Shown: positions 50,020-63,200, counted from the first letter of the stretch. The stretch: DNA of 64,000 bases from Abelmoschus esculentus (GCA_035048815.1 JAUCBN010000055.1:11567501-11631500), one strand, 5' to 3'. The notes: generated by a model from the letters alone, not told the origin. Made by a program: numbers and translations.

Positions 50020-50723
50020 TGTCACGACCCGCCAATAACAATAAGATTAATAAATCAATCTTTGGGCATTCTTGAAGAATCCATGCATCAAGGTTTCCAG
50101 AATGGCCTACATCCATCTCAAGGATTCCATCACGTTCTAAAATGTTCCAGGAGGTTCCACCAAGATCTAGACACGTCTAGAAGGTTTGAGAAGATTCTAA
50201 AAGACCCTAGATAATTCTCGAAGGTTTTAGAACATTCTAGAAGGACGAAGAAGATGCTGGAAGCATCTAGAACATTCTAGAAGGATCAAGAATGTTCTAG
50301 AAGACCCTGGAAGACCCTAGAAAGATCAGGACTACTCTGGAAGTCTCTAGAGTTCTCTAGAACATTATAGATAGTTGTAGACAAGTATAGGATAATGTAG
50401 AAATCTGTAGAATAGTATAGATCCTAGTAGATATTTTAGGAGGCAACATATGAGCCGTCCGATCAAATAAATCCTAACCGTCCATTCAGGAGGTGGGAGC
50501 CTATAAATAGGGCCACCCCCTTCATTTTGTAAACAACTTGAGAAGTTGAGCTCTCTTGTAAGCATTCCCTTAAGCTTAATACAAAAGCTTTCCATCAAAC
50601 TCCTTTGCCTTCTCTTGTCTTTCTTTGCTTAGCTACAAAGTTGCGTGAAAGTAAGGCTTACTAACATAGCTCGAGAGTGTTAGCGCCGCACAGATTAGTT
50701 TGAGTGAAATTAAGTCCGTGACA
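50020..50723 (+). mobile_element. Solo LTR with heat-shock elements
   Basis: The unit starts TGTCACGACC and ends CCGTGACA, with terminal inversion TGTCACG/CGTGACA, and is 704 bases long. ATGCTAT occurs directly before it (50013-50019) and two bases after it (50726-50732), as a target duplication. It holds a TATA box (TATAAATA, 50502-50509) and, upstream, a GAA/TTC-rich array. No PBS, internal domain or second LTR follows, so it is a solo LTR. Confidence 0.75.
50230..50302 (+). promoter_or_regulatory. Three perfect heat-shock elements in the solo LTR
   Basis: GAAcaTTCtaGAA at 50230-50242 and 50270-50282, and GAAtgTTCtaGAA at 50290-50302, each match the three-unit HSE nGAAnnTTCnnGAAn exactly. 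They lie 200-270 bases before the TATA box, within a wider array of TCTAGAA variants (50160-50370). Binding by HSF is expected from the consensus but not shown. Confidence 0.7.
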
Positions 50724-50734
50724 CTATGCTATCT

Positions 50735-51950
50735 AGTTATCTAAATCACTTGTTTTTCTTTGGTTCTGCTGCATAATCATTCATTAGTGCTTCGACATCT
50801 TTCCAGAATAAGCCCTCCACCAATGAATCATCCTTGGTGAACATGCAATATTTTTACAGGTTAGAATTGTGAATGGATGGCAGGTGGGTGAAGGGGGTAG
50901 GAGAGAATGAAATAGGGGGAAAGGAGCCTCCATTGGATAACATTTTTGGTCAACTTGACAGGTTTCCATGCAGATATGACTAGGGATCTGACAGGGATAA
51001 CAATTTGATCTAATTTGACGAATTCCGACCCGACCTGATAGGAATGAATTTTTATTTAAGAAGTCGGGTTTGGATCTTGGAATGGGATAGAGTCAAATTT
51101 AGGGTAAAAAATTTCCAGCCTGATCCAGTATATATAATATCTAATGATTTTATTAATTTTTCAGGTCAAGTGGAATTTAGCCGGATTTTTAATTAATATA
51201 TCAGGGTCAGATTGGGGTCAAGTTATATATTTTATTATTTCGGATTGGATCGAAAATTATATTAAGGTTGAATCAGAATCATAACAGATATTTTAATTTT
51301 CGAATAAAGATATTTTTTTGGTCGATCTTCCTTCTTCGTCATCAAATAAAACTCGTTTCTTAATATAAAAATTCTCTCATGTTGACAAAGCTTTTCAGCA
51401 CTCAGAAGATTGAAAAAAAAAACTCTTATGTTCACCGATAAATGAACACGATAATGAAAAAGTGATAAAAATATTCAATGTTTAAGTTTTAATGAGTAAC
51501 TAAAATAGGTTTGAGAGTATTAATTATAATTTATATAATTTACCCCATATATATTGGGTATGACGAACCCTATAAAGGTCCCTGGGAAACCAGAAAGCCA
51601 GGGGATGAAGAATAAAAGGGCAATGGCGAGTGTGGACAAGGCGGTGGTTGATGTCAGATTTAGTTCTTTTACTATAATTGAAGTTGTATTTTCAGTACTG
51701 AGATCAAGTTTCTTCATTAATTGCATGTCATGTTTTCCAAGTTTCAGGGAACATATGTTTACCTGAGAATTCCAAAGCTTGCATTTTCTTTTCTAACAAT
51801 TGTTGTTGTTATTCTTATATGGTATCACATCTTACTGAGAAATTCAATGGTGTAAAATGTTTGGAGTAACAGACTTATTGTCCTTTACAATTTCCCATGT
51901 TGCATTACGTTTTGATTTAGTTACCTGTTTTATGTTCCAAAATCTCGTGT
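50735..51950. other. Intergenic region
   Basis: AT-rich DNA with a dispersed GGGTCGGG/CCGACCCGACC-type repeat at 50980-51280. A minus-strand 68-codon frame at 51520-51726 has one hydrophobic stretch but no recognisable family; not called. Confidence 0.45.
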
Positions 51951-51954
51951 TTCG

Positions 51955-53180
51955 GTTCGACATTTCCAAGAAACTCGAGAAGCATCAAGGTTGTGTGTGT
52001 ACACCGCGAGCTTTAATGGTGATGGTAACATTTTAGCCTCTGGCGCTGATGACAAGCAGATTATACTATGGGACTGGGAAACTGGACTTCCCAAGCTTAC
52101 TGTCGAGTCAGGTCATGTGTGTGTCTACAACGTTTTCCGAAATAAATTCATGTGATCGCAGCTTGATTATGTGTGCTTCAGATGGTGAGGTGAATGAATT
52201 TCATATTCCGGCATGCAGCAAAGACCTCTCTGTAGTGAATTGAGGAAACTGACTAAAAACTGTTTGTTAATTGCAGGTTCGACATGCTCGAATCTCGGAG
52301 TGCGGTGTTGAGACTCAGCTGTGGCCAAACATCAGGGGAAAGCTTACAATTTGGCAGTAGAAGCAGGAAACCCTCATTTAGTTTACACTTATGGTGCAGA
52401 TGGATTAGACTGCAGCATGTGAGTTGAGTTGATAATTTAAGCCACAGCTGACTTGTGGAGTGGCTTTATACTTTTGCCTTTCAGATTGATCTTAGAATTG
52501 CAGAAGCTACAGAACATTTTAAATGCCAACCGATGGATGTTCTCAGGGCTCGTAATAACCCGGTTATTCCTCTGGCATGCTATTGCAATTGATCCGAATA
52601 ACCCGAATCTAGTTGAGATTGGGGGATGGGATGATTATACTCGCCTTTACGGTAATCGGAAATATACGTGCAATGGTTCGACTAATTTCGGACAACCTAC
52701 AGATTACGTTTACCCTCTTCAGGTGCTTGATAATTCAATTGGAGAAATCTGCTTGACCTTTTCAGACCAGAGTGAGCTTCTTGTCTCATACAAAGAGAAT
52801 ACCTTTTATCCGTTTACACCGGGTATGGGACTGGGGCACAATCCAGTTCCATGTTCCCCATCCTCTGCATGTATAAAGCAAATGAAAAAGCTATTTCTCA
52901 AGTTTATAAGGACATGGAGATGATCAGAGGATGAAGGGTGTTAGCTTCTTTAGACACAAATCCAAGTATGTGGTTACTGGATCTCGCTCTCGAATATATA
53001 TTTGGAAGAAGAAAGGCAGAGAGCTCGTTCGTGTTATGAGAACAGATGTACTTGGGGTCGAATGTGTCGAGTCTCATCCAGTTACTGCTGCTCTGTCTAG
53101 CAGTAGAATCGATGGCATCAAGATGTAGACTCCGAAGGCTATGGATAAAGCTGCGTTTCCAACCTACATCGAACAGAACC
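51955..53180 (+). pseudogene. DCAF8-like WD40 protein pseudogene
   Basis: Frames in order match the plant DDB1-CUL4-associated factor 8 family of WD40 proteins: FDISKKLEKHQGCV, SFNGDGNILASGADDKQIIL, WDWETGLPKL, CASDG, then after 52276 VRHARISECGVETQ, VEAGNPHLVYTYGADGL, DPNNPNLVEIGGWDDYTRLY, KYTCNGSTNFGQPTDYV, FSDQSELLVSYKENTFYPFT, GVSFFRHKSKYVVTGSRSRI, YIWKKKGRELVRVM and TPKAMDKAAFPTYIEQNR. Intact homologues are substrate receptors of CUL4-DDB1 E3 ligases. Many frame changes (near 52000, 52110, 52240, 52920) and stops (including TAG in IKM*TPKA at about 53126) break it. The N-terminal exons are absent or unrecognised. Confidence 0.82.
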
Positions 53181-53458
53181 GACAGATATGTCTAGTCCTA
53201 ATCTGTTTTAATGCATTCTGCTTGAACAACAAGATAACAATTTATCTAAATTGATAAACAAATTGTGAACGTAATCAAATTTATTGCTGGGATTTCCAAG
53301 TTTCGTTCAAATGTTACAAGTTTATATCAATAAGTAATAATATTTTTATATAATTTAATTATATGCTGTAATTCAAGTTTTATATTTTGACAAACTACAA
53401 ATTGTAGAAATAAATAGAGTTGGGAATTGAGTGGGGGAAGAAGCACCAGAGTTTTCAC

Positions 53459-56400
53459 TTACGGAGACTTGGATTTCGTGGCACGAATGCCATCCTTAAG
53501 GAGAAGCAATCGAACACCCTTGACAAGTTCTTCTTTAACCATGAACAACACAGCCGCGGCAAGAACGCTTTGCACGATTTTCGTGCTCATTCCTTTGTAA
53601 AACCCAGCGAAGCCTTCGTACTGGATCATCTTTATAATAGCATCCAGAGTCCCTGTATTGACGCAGGAGATGGAAATATTAGATATTAATTTGAACCTTA
53701 AATTGAAACAATATAAACATGATTCCATTGTTAGCTTTTGTTTTCTCTGAAGGACAACAAGAATGCAATAATCTTTTCGGTTTTGCCCCTGTTGGATGTT
53801 CATAGTCAAAAGACCCCAGAAGTTTTGAGCCTAAGCTTACTCGTACCTTTGTAATGGTGCCTTTTGTCCCCAGTTGTAACTTGTTTTGCTTGGAGTCTTG
53901 ACTGTAAAAGCAACAAAGAAACGGATATGATTTTGAGTCGTTTTCAACCAATAATGAAAGGTTATGTCACAATGGTTAATGCCAAGTTTTTTTTTTTTTT
54001 CAGAAAAAAGTGAACATCTCCATGTCATATGATCATACCTTTACAACGAGAAGAGGATATGTCACTACGGTAGCTCCGAGTTTTGCCAAAGCTCCGAGAA
54101 GAAATATCTAGCATAATTAGACAGTTCGTGTAGAGATTAAAGCTTACATTTTTCAGGGAGCAGTAACGTAATTATTAGTAATGAGAGATTAACTCAAAGT
54201 CAACCTCCAAAGCAGTTACACCATTGCTGCCCTGCTTATTGAGAGATCGGCTTTTCTTCAGTTTCTTCAACATCGTTTCGTACAGCATGAATTGTATCGA
54301 AGGATTGCTCACCTGTTACAAATATCAGGAACAATCATTGACACACACTTAACAGATGTAACAGTCACTTCTCACATACCATTATCAATGTTGGCAATAC
54401 ACCTCTCCAGAAGCCCAAAACTCCAGCTTCATCATAGACTTCTTGAATCTGCAAGTATTCCATTTGCAAAAGAATGTAACAAAATATCGTGCATTTTGGT
54501 TGACATCACAAAATATTAAGATAATTATGACTACCGCTCAAAGCAAACATAATAAAACCAGACTTGATGTCGAAACGATAATAAATGCTTGTAATGTAAT
54601 ACGATGACCGATACTTTCACTGCGTTACAGTTTCATACACAATTTTTTCAAGCAATACATTCTCCATCAATTAAAAGTCCTAGAATCACTTTATCATCAA
54701 ACAGAAATCCTATTAACTATCATAATCTTGTAGCCATTCCACTACACAGCACAAGCATCAGATTTGAATTACTTCTTTCATGTTCTTTCTATTTCCCACT
54801 ATAGGGTTTAACGCAATAATACATAAAAGAAAAAACTGACAAAGCAATTGCACGTACCACGTGGCTTGTTCCATAAGAAAGAGGGTCAATGACGGGAAGA
54901 ACTGTTTCCTCTGGAGCTGTAGTTGCCAATCTACTAGAATGGTCATTCTTAGAGATTTTTGTGTGAGTCTGCATTACAATAGTTGTTTAATTTAAACTGA
55001 ACAAGACAGGAATTTTCAGATTGCATGCATGATTCAGAACTTGACAGAAATGCAATTTTTTACGCGTGACGACCCAAGACAAAAGAGCACATTTACTGCA
55101 GTCAAGGGGTCATATTTTCTCAAGGCATAATTATTTCCGAGAATCTGGAATAATTAAAGAATCCAATTGGCTTATACATCTAAAGCTCCATGCTTATTAT
55201 TATTCAGCTATAAGTTTATTTGTGGACTTGGTGAAGAATGCATACAATGAAGTTCTGTTCCTTCAATGTTTTACAGCAAATAAGAAGCTTCCTGAAATGC
55301 ATGCTTTCTTTTTACCTGCATGCGTGTCACAACTACCCAAATAGGATTTGTCAACAGCACATTTACACACCTACACAGAGAAATAATTATATATTTAGCT
55401 CACAGATTTACAAAGAAAGAGTTGCAGAGAATTATAACACAATTTAAGATATCATATAAAAGTAATTGGCACACATGCTTTACAATTTATAAACGAGCCT
55501 TTAAAAAGCTGATGCAGGGCAAAATTAGAAACACATAAAATTACATTACCCAGCTAAAGCTGCTACAGCAAGTGAAGAAAGCATCCCAACTGATCCATCA
55601 CCAATCCCTCTTTTCTGGCTCTGGAGTGCTGCAGTTTCAGCTTTGCTCCTGAATATTTGATAAAAATAATAATAAACACCCTGTACCATAGAAGAAGTAA
55701 GTATTTTATGAATTCAGCAAAAAACCGAACAAACAGAATACAACAAATTAAAAAAGCCACTCAACAAAAGAATAACAGTTTATGAAAGTCAATAGCAAGC
55801 AAGCAATTACAATCACAGATCAGTAAGAAATTCCAGTTCGAAAAACAAAGTTAACATACAAAATTGGTTCCATGCAAATATTCTCCATAGAGCTCACAAG
55901 ATAGTTATATGGAATATGATTTAGCTCAATATCATCTTAACACCAATTAGAACGTATCAGTCCTAATTTCTATGGTAATTAACCTCAAAACCAGCTACAG
56001 TTTATGCTTTACAATATGGTATTTGCTATATTCGTTTTCGCAGATATTCCAGCTAAATTTTGGGTTTTACAAGGAATATAATATTCGGGATATTAGTTTT
56101 CACAAATATTAACAAAACAAAAAAGCTAAGAAATAAAAAATATGCGCCAGGGGACAAAACTGTCATCACATGGACCACTTATCATTTACATTGAAAGTCG
56201 CAATCCATTTATACATTAACAAAACAATTTTCCAGGTAAGGATCACGAAAACCTAGGGATAACTAGTAGTAATTTTCTCAATTTCAACGTACCGAAGCAT
56301 TAATATAAAAATTGGGAAATGATTCTTAAGTTCATAAATCCAGTTCTAATTTTTCCAATTACTTTCTCGGCAACCAAACAAACAATGATATAGAGTAAAA

Positions 56401-57049
56401 CAAGCCAACATAAAACACTACCTATCATTATTAATTGAAGAACAATCATTCTAGAATTCGAAAAGTTTATCACCTGAGATGCAGCTGTGCCGACTAAAGA
56501 AGGCGTTAAGCCTCCGTATAACCGTTCCCATCCTTCTTGTTTTACAACCTATTAAACAAAAGCGAGCAAAGAAATTCAAGAGTAAACAGTAAATTACCAA
56601 CACGCTTAAATTGCTATTACGATTGCGGATATTACAAGAGAAAATAAAGAAGGTTTGAAATATCAACGACAACAAGCAAACAGTGCCTAACTTAGAACAG
56701 CTCAATTAGAATATTCCGTTAAATGTTCAGAAATTTCCGTCACTTATAACGTGAAGCCGTCATCTAAAACTAAAATTATTGAAGAAAAAAAAGACCTGGC
56801 ACATTTGTTCAATGGTTCCGATTTTTCGTTTCTCTTTCTTGAGATCACGCTCTGTTTGTTGACGAGTATTTACCTGCAGATCAAAGCAGAAATTAGAAAA
56901 TGACTGCTAAAACAAAGTTTAAATAGATTTTTCTTTTTGAATTTGAAAACGGAAGAAGTGAATAATACAGTTTGAAGAGGATATGTAATGAGTTGAGCTA
57001 TGATCCCTCCACCTGCTCCCGCCAGTCCATTGATCAAAGCGTCAGACAT
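53459..57049 (-). CDS. PXN: Peroxisomal NAD carrier (PXN), mitochondrial carrier family
   Basis: Eleven exons join in phase: 57049-56969, 56873-56796, 56548-56474, 55680-55550, 55370-55316, 54968-54858, 54448-54380, 54312-54205, 54107-54039, 53901-53847 and 53652-53459, giving 341 residues. The start MSDALINGLAGAGGGIIAQL and the three carrier signatures PLQTVNTRQQTE, PIWVVVTRMQT and PLLVVKSRLQA mark a six-helix SLC25-type protein, and the sequence matches Arabidopsis PXN/PMP38 (At2g39970). PXN imports NAD into peroxisomes in exchange for AMP (or ADP) and supports beta-oxidation during seedling growth. All splice sites are GT-AG; nothing is broken. The tail RATKSKSP differs from Arabidopsis, as usual for this end. 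Confidence 0.96.
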
Positions 57050-57059
57050 AGTTTTGATA

Positions 57060-57560
57060 CCCGAGAAAATGAAATAAATTTTTCTCGAGAAAATCTGGTT
57101 TTGGAGACGTGCTGAAAGAGATCAACTGATTTTGGAGACAAATAAAAAAAGAGGGGAAAAAGAGAAACGGCGGAGGCTAATGCTGACTTTCTAGAGAGAA
57201 GCGTATTAATAAGACGCTGTTATTAATTGGCTTAATACATAAATTACCCCTAATTTTACCACTTTTTTCAATTTAGTACCTAACGTAACGTTTGAGACCA
57301 AACTATAGTAATAGTATACTATTTCCAAGACGATATACCGTATACGCATGATCACATTTAATAAAAACTCGCCAACGTCTGAGGCTAAAACCGTCATTTC
57401 ACCGCTCCTTTTCTTTTCTCCCCTTCCTAAATCCTAACCTAAGCAATCTCCGGTTCCCCATTGTCTTTCAAAAAAAAAAAAAAATCACAATTATCCTACG
57501 CACTTCTTGATCCAGTGCACGTTAGCATCACCACCAACCAAAAACTACTGCCATCGCTAC
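57060..57560. other. Divergent promoter between PXN and the C2 gene
   Basis: About 515 bases separate two start codons on opposite strands, so this interval must hold both promoters. It contains a C/T-rich leader before 57565 and an A-run at 57470-57484. No clear named element beyond that. Confidence 0.5.
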
Positions 57561-57564
57561 CGTC

Positions 57565-58482
57565 ATGGCGACTCACTCCCGACCGCCGCCGCCAAGACCA
57601 CTCGACCTAGAACTCACGATCGTATCAGCCAAGCATCTGAAAAACGTCAACTGGCAAAACGGCGATCTAAAGCCCTACGCAGTCTTCTGGGTCGATCCAG
57701 ATCGACGTCTCTCGACTCGATCGGACGATTCCGGATCGACACGACCGGTCTGGAACGAGCGTTTCACACTCCCCCTCGTTGTTCCTCTCCACGACGCCGT
57801 TTTGACCCTCGAGATCTTCCACTCCAAACCCTCGGAAACCCCGAAGCCTTTGGTGGCAACCCTCCGGGTTGAACTCAAGGGCATATCCGACCCGGATGAC
57901 AGTTCCAAAATCCGAACGTTTCCTCTTCTCCGACCATCGGGTCGTCCCCAAGGTAAGATCCGAGTGAAACTCGGTATCCGAGAACGCCCCCTTCCTCCAT
58001 CTCATGAATATCATTTTGCTCCTCCTAGCTATTATTACACAAATGCCCCTCCTCCACCTAGATACTCTGCTCCACCTTACGTCGCTCTTCCCCCGCCGCC
58101 ACCTCCGCCTTCAACATCTCCTCCTCCACCAACGACGCCTTATTCCTCCGTCCCCGAGGGTTACGCTCCCTATTACTCCAGCCATTACTACTCCTCCCCG
58201 CCCCCACCTATGCCTCCACGCCCCTTCTTTGAACGATCTTCCAGCTATGGCACCCCGTCTGCGCCGGTAGATTACTCCCCGTACGATCAGAAGCCTCGAG
58301 GAGGCCCTAAAGTTGGACTGGGAACTGGATTAGCTGTTGGAGCTGTCGCCGGGGCTTTAGGTGGAATGGTGTTAGAAGAAGGATTGAAATACGAAGAAGA
58401 AAAGATTGGTGAAAGGGTCGAGCATGAAGTGACCTCAAAGGAAAGGGATGATTATAGCGATTATCACCGCCCAGATTATTGA
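57565..58482 (+). CDS. C2-domain proline-rich protein (SRC2-like)
   Basis: A single exon of 305 residues. Residues about 12-135 form a C2 domain (LDLELTIVSAKHLKNVNW, YAVFWVDPDRR, PVWNERFTLPL). It is followed by a Pro/Tyr-rich linker (residues about 145-230, PPPPPP, YYSSHYYSSPPPP) and a glycine-rich, hydrophobic stretch GLGTGLAVGAVAGALGGM near 250-268, then an acidic, charged tail ending HRPDY. This is the layout of soybean SRC2/BAP-like proteins, which bind membranes and act in cold, calcium or ROS responses. In C2 loops the calcium aspartates seem only partly kept, so calcium dependence is uncertain. The gene is GC-rich relative to its surroundings, typical for intronless genes here. Confidence 0.9.
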   Translation: MATHSRPPPPRPLDLELTIVSAKHLKNVNWQNGDLKPYAVFWVDPDRRLSTRSDDSGSTRPVWNERFTLPLVVPLHDAVLTLEIFHSKPSETPKPLVATLRVELKGISDPDDSSKIRTFPLLRPSGRPQGKIRVKLGIRERPLPPSHEYHFAPPSYYYTNAPPPPRYSAPPYVALPPPPPPPSTSPPPPTTPYSSVPEGYAPYYSSHYYSSPPPPMPPRPFFERSSSYGTPSAPVDYSPYDQKPRGGPKVGLGTGLAVGAVAGALGGMVLEEGLKYEEEKIGERVEHEVTSKERDDYSDYHRPDY

Positions 58483-58484
58483 TG

Positions 58485-59890
58485 GGTTTTCCAAGACAAT
58501 GATGATGGTGATGAAGGTTATGCTGATAATAGCTTATATTTATATATATATTTGTGTATATAATCTGTTCTCTAATAATGGATCTGTGTTTTTAATGTTT
58601 GGGATTAAAATGATCAAAGAATCAGTGAGCTGAGAATAATACTGTTGTTGTGTCTTATATGCAAATCTCTTCTGTTACAAGAATAAATTGTTAGTGTTCA
58701 GTTCAAAGTTTTAGTATTTGTTATACGTTTTATGTTTGATCTTTGGGTTTTGTGTTAGTTAAGTGTTGAAATGGTTTCTGGGTAATGGCTTATGGCTTAT
58801 TGAATATGATTGTAGGAGATTGAACTTGAAAATCAGGATTGACACAGTGTGGTTAGCAAATGTTTCTTGCATCATCAAGCTTTGCCGGATAATGCTTGAA
58901 AGTTTTCTATCTGCATATGTCGAACCATATGCATTTATAAGCTTATGGTACAATGCAATTTTCGTTTGAATATGATTTATGATGTTTGATATTTTAAATT
59001 CATGTTGTTGGAATGAATCATATTTGATTTTCAGTGTATGTAAATGTTGGAGAGTCACACTTGTTACTCTATTCTATCAGATGCTCATAGGAATATAAAC
59101 TAGGGAACAATTTCTTCATTGACTTATTACAACCTTTGATATAGATAGTAGATTCTGTTATCTTAGCATTTCAATTTGTATGGCTTGTTAGACATTTACA
59201 TTGAACTTTAGAACAAATAGAGCTATCCGTTTCGTTATTTAATCTGTCCAGTATTAGTATCACTGCTGTGGGAGCAACATTACCCGTAGAGCCTGTCGGA
59301 ATTACCAGTCATTGTCAATGTAAGATGATTGACCCTTGTTGTGTGCGTCTTCTTTTGCATGTTTAGATGATAGTTTCTCCGGATTGATTAATTTCCGAGA
59401 ATAAAATTTATTTGATTTATATGTTCACCACATAAATTATTGATGTCTAAATGATCATACATTAGACAACAAAAGTAAGATGATTGAAGGTAGCTTCAAA
59501 CGGTTCAACTGATTGATTTGAGATGAAAAACTATATATAATATGATGATCAAAGGGAAGAAAGAAAAAAAAAAGTGAAGAAAGGGGCAGGTCATTCCTTT
59601 CATAGTTCAGTTCACCCTTTTGTCATCGGTTGCATGAGTATTTATAATCCATAGTGTTGATAATGGGACGATATCAAGTCTAGTAACTAGAGACGAATCT
59701 GGGTCTAAACCAACTTAACCCTCGACTCACCCATATCCAAAAAATATCATTTAATATTAATATAATTTAAGTTTTGGGTAAGTCAGAATAAAAATAACCT
59801 AATACAAAAATTTAATTTAATTTTTAAGTCTCGAATAAACAACAAAACATAATTAAAATAAAAATCTGAATCTAAATTTAAATTTAAGAG
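58485..59890. other. Intergenic region after the C2 gene
   Basis: 3' UTR for about 150 bases, then AT-rich DNA. No exon recognised; the overlapping frames at 58759-59058 are not supported. Confidence 0.5.
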
Positions 59891-59914
59891 AATAATATAG
59901 ATTGTCAATTTATT

Positions 59915-60025
59915 AGTGTTTTAGTGATGTTTGATATGATAAACACCACTATAGACTAATATAAAGTGGTGTTTATAAAAATGTCGCTAACGATGAATGT
60001 TTAGTGGCATTTTTATGATAAACGT
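59915..60025. repeat. CACTA-like subterminal inverted motifs
   Basis: GTGATGTTTGATATGATAAACACCACTA, then GTGGTGTTTATAAAAATGTCGCTAA, then AGTGGCATTTTTATGATAAACG are alternating inverted copies of a G(C/T)GG(C/T)(G/A)TTTTTAT unit. Such units (GGCGTTTTT / AAAAACGCC) form the subterminal repeats of dicot CACTA transposons. This is a short decayed piece; the class call is tentative. Confidence 0.4.
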
Positions 60026-60231
60026 TGTTAAGAAAGTACTTATCTTTTATTGAATCACAATAAAATCTAAATTTATAGATATGACATGTATTTATACACT
60101 GAATAACCAGTTAGGATTGTTAACCCTAACTAACTCAACTCCCTAACCTCCTAACTAATTAACTGCCACTGACGAGAACCTTCCAACCTTTATCATTCTC
60201 TTTGTTTCTTCAGCTCTCTACATCATCAACA
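60026..60231 (-). mobile_element. Candidate 3' LTR of the copia element
   Basis: Directly after the pol stop (60232-60234, minus strand) comes a short region with a purine tract (AGCTGAAGAAACAAAGAGAA, about 60221-60202) and a TATA motif (TGTATAAATACATG, near 60100). Possible LTR ends are TGTTGATG at 60231 and TTAACA at 60026, or a start at TGATAAAGG just after the purine tract near 60201. The second LTR is off the window, so limits cannot be fixed. Confidence 0.5.
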
Positions 60232-63200
60232 TCAGCTACACATAGTTTCCTTCGAAAAGAAATAGGTCCGAGTCAAAGCTTTAGTCAACCCATCAGCTAC
60301 TTGGTGTATAGCTGGAATATAGTTGACTTTCATTAACCCTTCAGCAACTTTCTCACGCACAAAATGGATATCAAGCTCTATATGTTTGGTCTGAGCATGA
60401 TACACAGGGTTAGCACTAATAGCTACTGCACTGGAATTGTCATTCCAAATAATGGGAACTGACTGAGACACCTGTTTTAGTCCTTCAAGCAAAGCAATAA
60501 TCCAAGTAACCTCTGAAGCCACATCAACAACATTCCTATACTCAGCTTTTGTTGTTGATCGTGAGACTGTCTTCTGTTTTTTCGAGTTCCAAACCACTAG
60601 ATTTCCTCCCAGATAAATTACATAACCAGTGACAAACCTCCTATCCTCAAAGCTGCCTCCCCAGTCAGCGTCAGCAAATGCTTTAAGACAAAGCTCATCT
60701 CCATCCATTGCTGAACTAAAAACCAATCCATGATCAAGTGTCCCACTCAAATATCGAAAGATTCGCCTAACAGCAGCCAAATGCTGCTCACGAAGCTCAT
60801 GCATGAATTGAGCCAGCCTATTAACACTAAAAACAATCTCTGGACGTGTGTGACACACATACAGGAGTGCACCCACAAGACTTCTGTATTCCCGAGCATC
60901 AGCAACAGGACTTCCTGCCGCCTCTTTGTGCAACCCAGACGTGTGAACCATAGGTGTAGGGGTGCCATTAGCCCCATACATACGCGCCTTCTGCAACAAC
61001 TCAACGATGTACTTTCTTTGACTGAGCACCAATGACCTTCCTCTTTGAATAACCTGGATGCCCAGAAATAAAAAACTTATTTCACCTAGATCTTTCAAAG
61101 CAAACTTCTCCCCTAGCTGACATACAACATTCTCAATTCCTTCATTATCCTCACCAGTGATGATTATATCATCAACATAGACAAGCATAAACATTCGAAC
61201 TCCTTCTTTACAACACACAAATAAAGATGCACCAGCCCGAGTCTCCCTAAATCCCATTTCTAGTAGAAAATTTTTCAGCTTGGCATGCCAATTCCTTGAT
61301 GCCTGTCTCAACCCATACAGAGCTTTGTTTAACTTGCAAACAAGGCTCGATCCATCAGATGCCACTTCTTCAAATCCTGGAGGCTGAACCATATAAACAT
61401 CCTCCAACAAATCACCATTTAAAAAAGCATTATTCACATCTACTTGCCTCAAGACCCACCTTTTAGATACAAAAAGTGAAAGAACCACATTTAGTGTAGT
61501 AATTTTAACCACAGGGCTAAATGTCTCTCAAAAATCTTGGCCAGGAACTTATGAAAAACCTTTGGCCACTAACCTTGCTTTATGCCTATGGATAGAACCA
61601 TCAGGATTGTATTTCAACTTAAAGATCCATTTACAACCCACTAAAGTACGTCCTTCAGGCAAACGAACTAGCGACCAGGTCTTGTTGTTGCACAAAGCTT
61701 CAAAATCAGCATGGGCAACTTCTGTCCACTTGGGAGACATAAAGGCTTCTTGAATAGTGACTGGCTCTACCTCATCATTCCTTGCTTCTGTGATATAAGC
61801 TCTTGGCTTGAAAATCCCATTTCGACTCCTTGTGACCATGGCATGAGTTCTTAACGCTGGCCTATGCCTACTTTTTTCACAACCCAACTGTCCCTTATCA
61901 CACGCTGCTTCAGTAGACTGATCCCTATGACCATCACCACCATGGTGACCAAAAATCTAACTACAAGCATCTTCCTGAGCTCCAGACACAAAAGGTGAAG
62001 ACAAACCATCTTCAGGTGCACCACCAGGACCAGAAGGAGTAGGATCAGCATCCACAATATTCATAGGCATAGGACTTGGTGCAGTACCAATATGCCTAGA
62101 CCTATCAGGAGTCACAACAACATTCACCAAAGTAGGAGGCACAGGACTTGACGCAGGAGGCACAGGACTTGGTGTAGTACCAAGACTCCTAGACCCATCA
62201 GGAGTCACAAACACATTCATAGGAGCAAGAGGCACAAGACCTAATACAAGAGACAAAGGACTTGCACCACCTTCAGCATCAACCTGAGCATCATTTTGAC
62301 CAACAACGTTCCTAGTAGAAGACACACTACCAGGAATGACAGCTGAAGTAGAGGTTGACCGAGCTTTTGTTGTGGCCGAAAACACAGAAACATCATTCGA
62401 CCTACTTGGCAAACCATTCTCCTCCACTGAGAGATTAGTACCTCGATCTGCAAATGGAAAAACTAACTCATCAAAAACAACATGTCGAGAAACATAAACC
62501 TTACCATCAGGTGCCAAACAAAGAAAACCACAATATTGAGAACTATATCCAAGAAAGACACACGGCTGAGATCGAAACATCAGCTTATGCTTCTGAAACA
62601 CTCGAAGATGTGGAAAACATAGACATCCAAACACCCTCATATTGTCATACACTGGTGTCTTCTTATACAGCTTCTCGAACGGAGATTGACTTGACAATAC
62701 TGGTGTGGGCAACCGATTGATCAAGTATACAACTGTACAAGCTGCATACGTCCAAAATTTTAAGGGTAAAGAAGCCTGTGCCAGAAGCATCAAGGCAAGC
62801 TCGATCATATGTCTATGCTTCCTCTCTACCACCCCATTTTGCTTAGAGGTGTAGGGACATGTGATCCTGTGAATAATTCCCTCCTTGGCCAACCAACTTG
62901 ACAAACTTCTAAACTCACCTCCCCCATCACTTTGAAGCTCCTTAATCGAACACCCAAATTGATTAAGAACCAGCTTATGAAACAACTAAACTACACCAGC
63001 AGCCTGGGACTTATCCTTTAACAAATACATCCACGTGTGTCGTGTACAAGCATCAACAAAGGTTATATAATACTTATAACCATTTGAAACAACATGGGAA
63101 GGACCCTAGAGATCAGTATACACAAACTGAAAGGGCTCAGTATATTGTGTTTGTGAAGAAGAAAACGAAAGTTTATGGCTCTTGCCCATACGACAAGCAA

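Noticed and set aside
51520..51726. 68-codon minus-strand membrane-like frame
   Set aside because: One hydrophobic segment only, no start context or family match.
58759..59058. 99-codon minus-strand frame after the C2 gene
   Set aside because: No homologous domain recognised, AT-rich, lies in probable 3' flank.
62454..62720. Plus-strand frame inside the copia element
   Set aside because: Antisense to the integrase region; no independent support.
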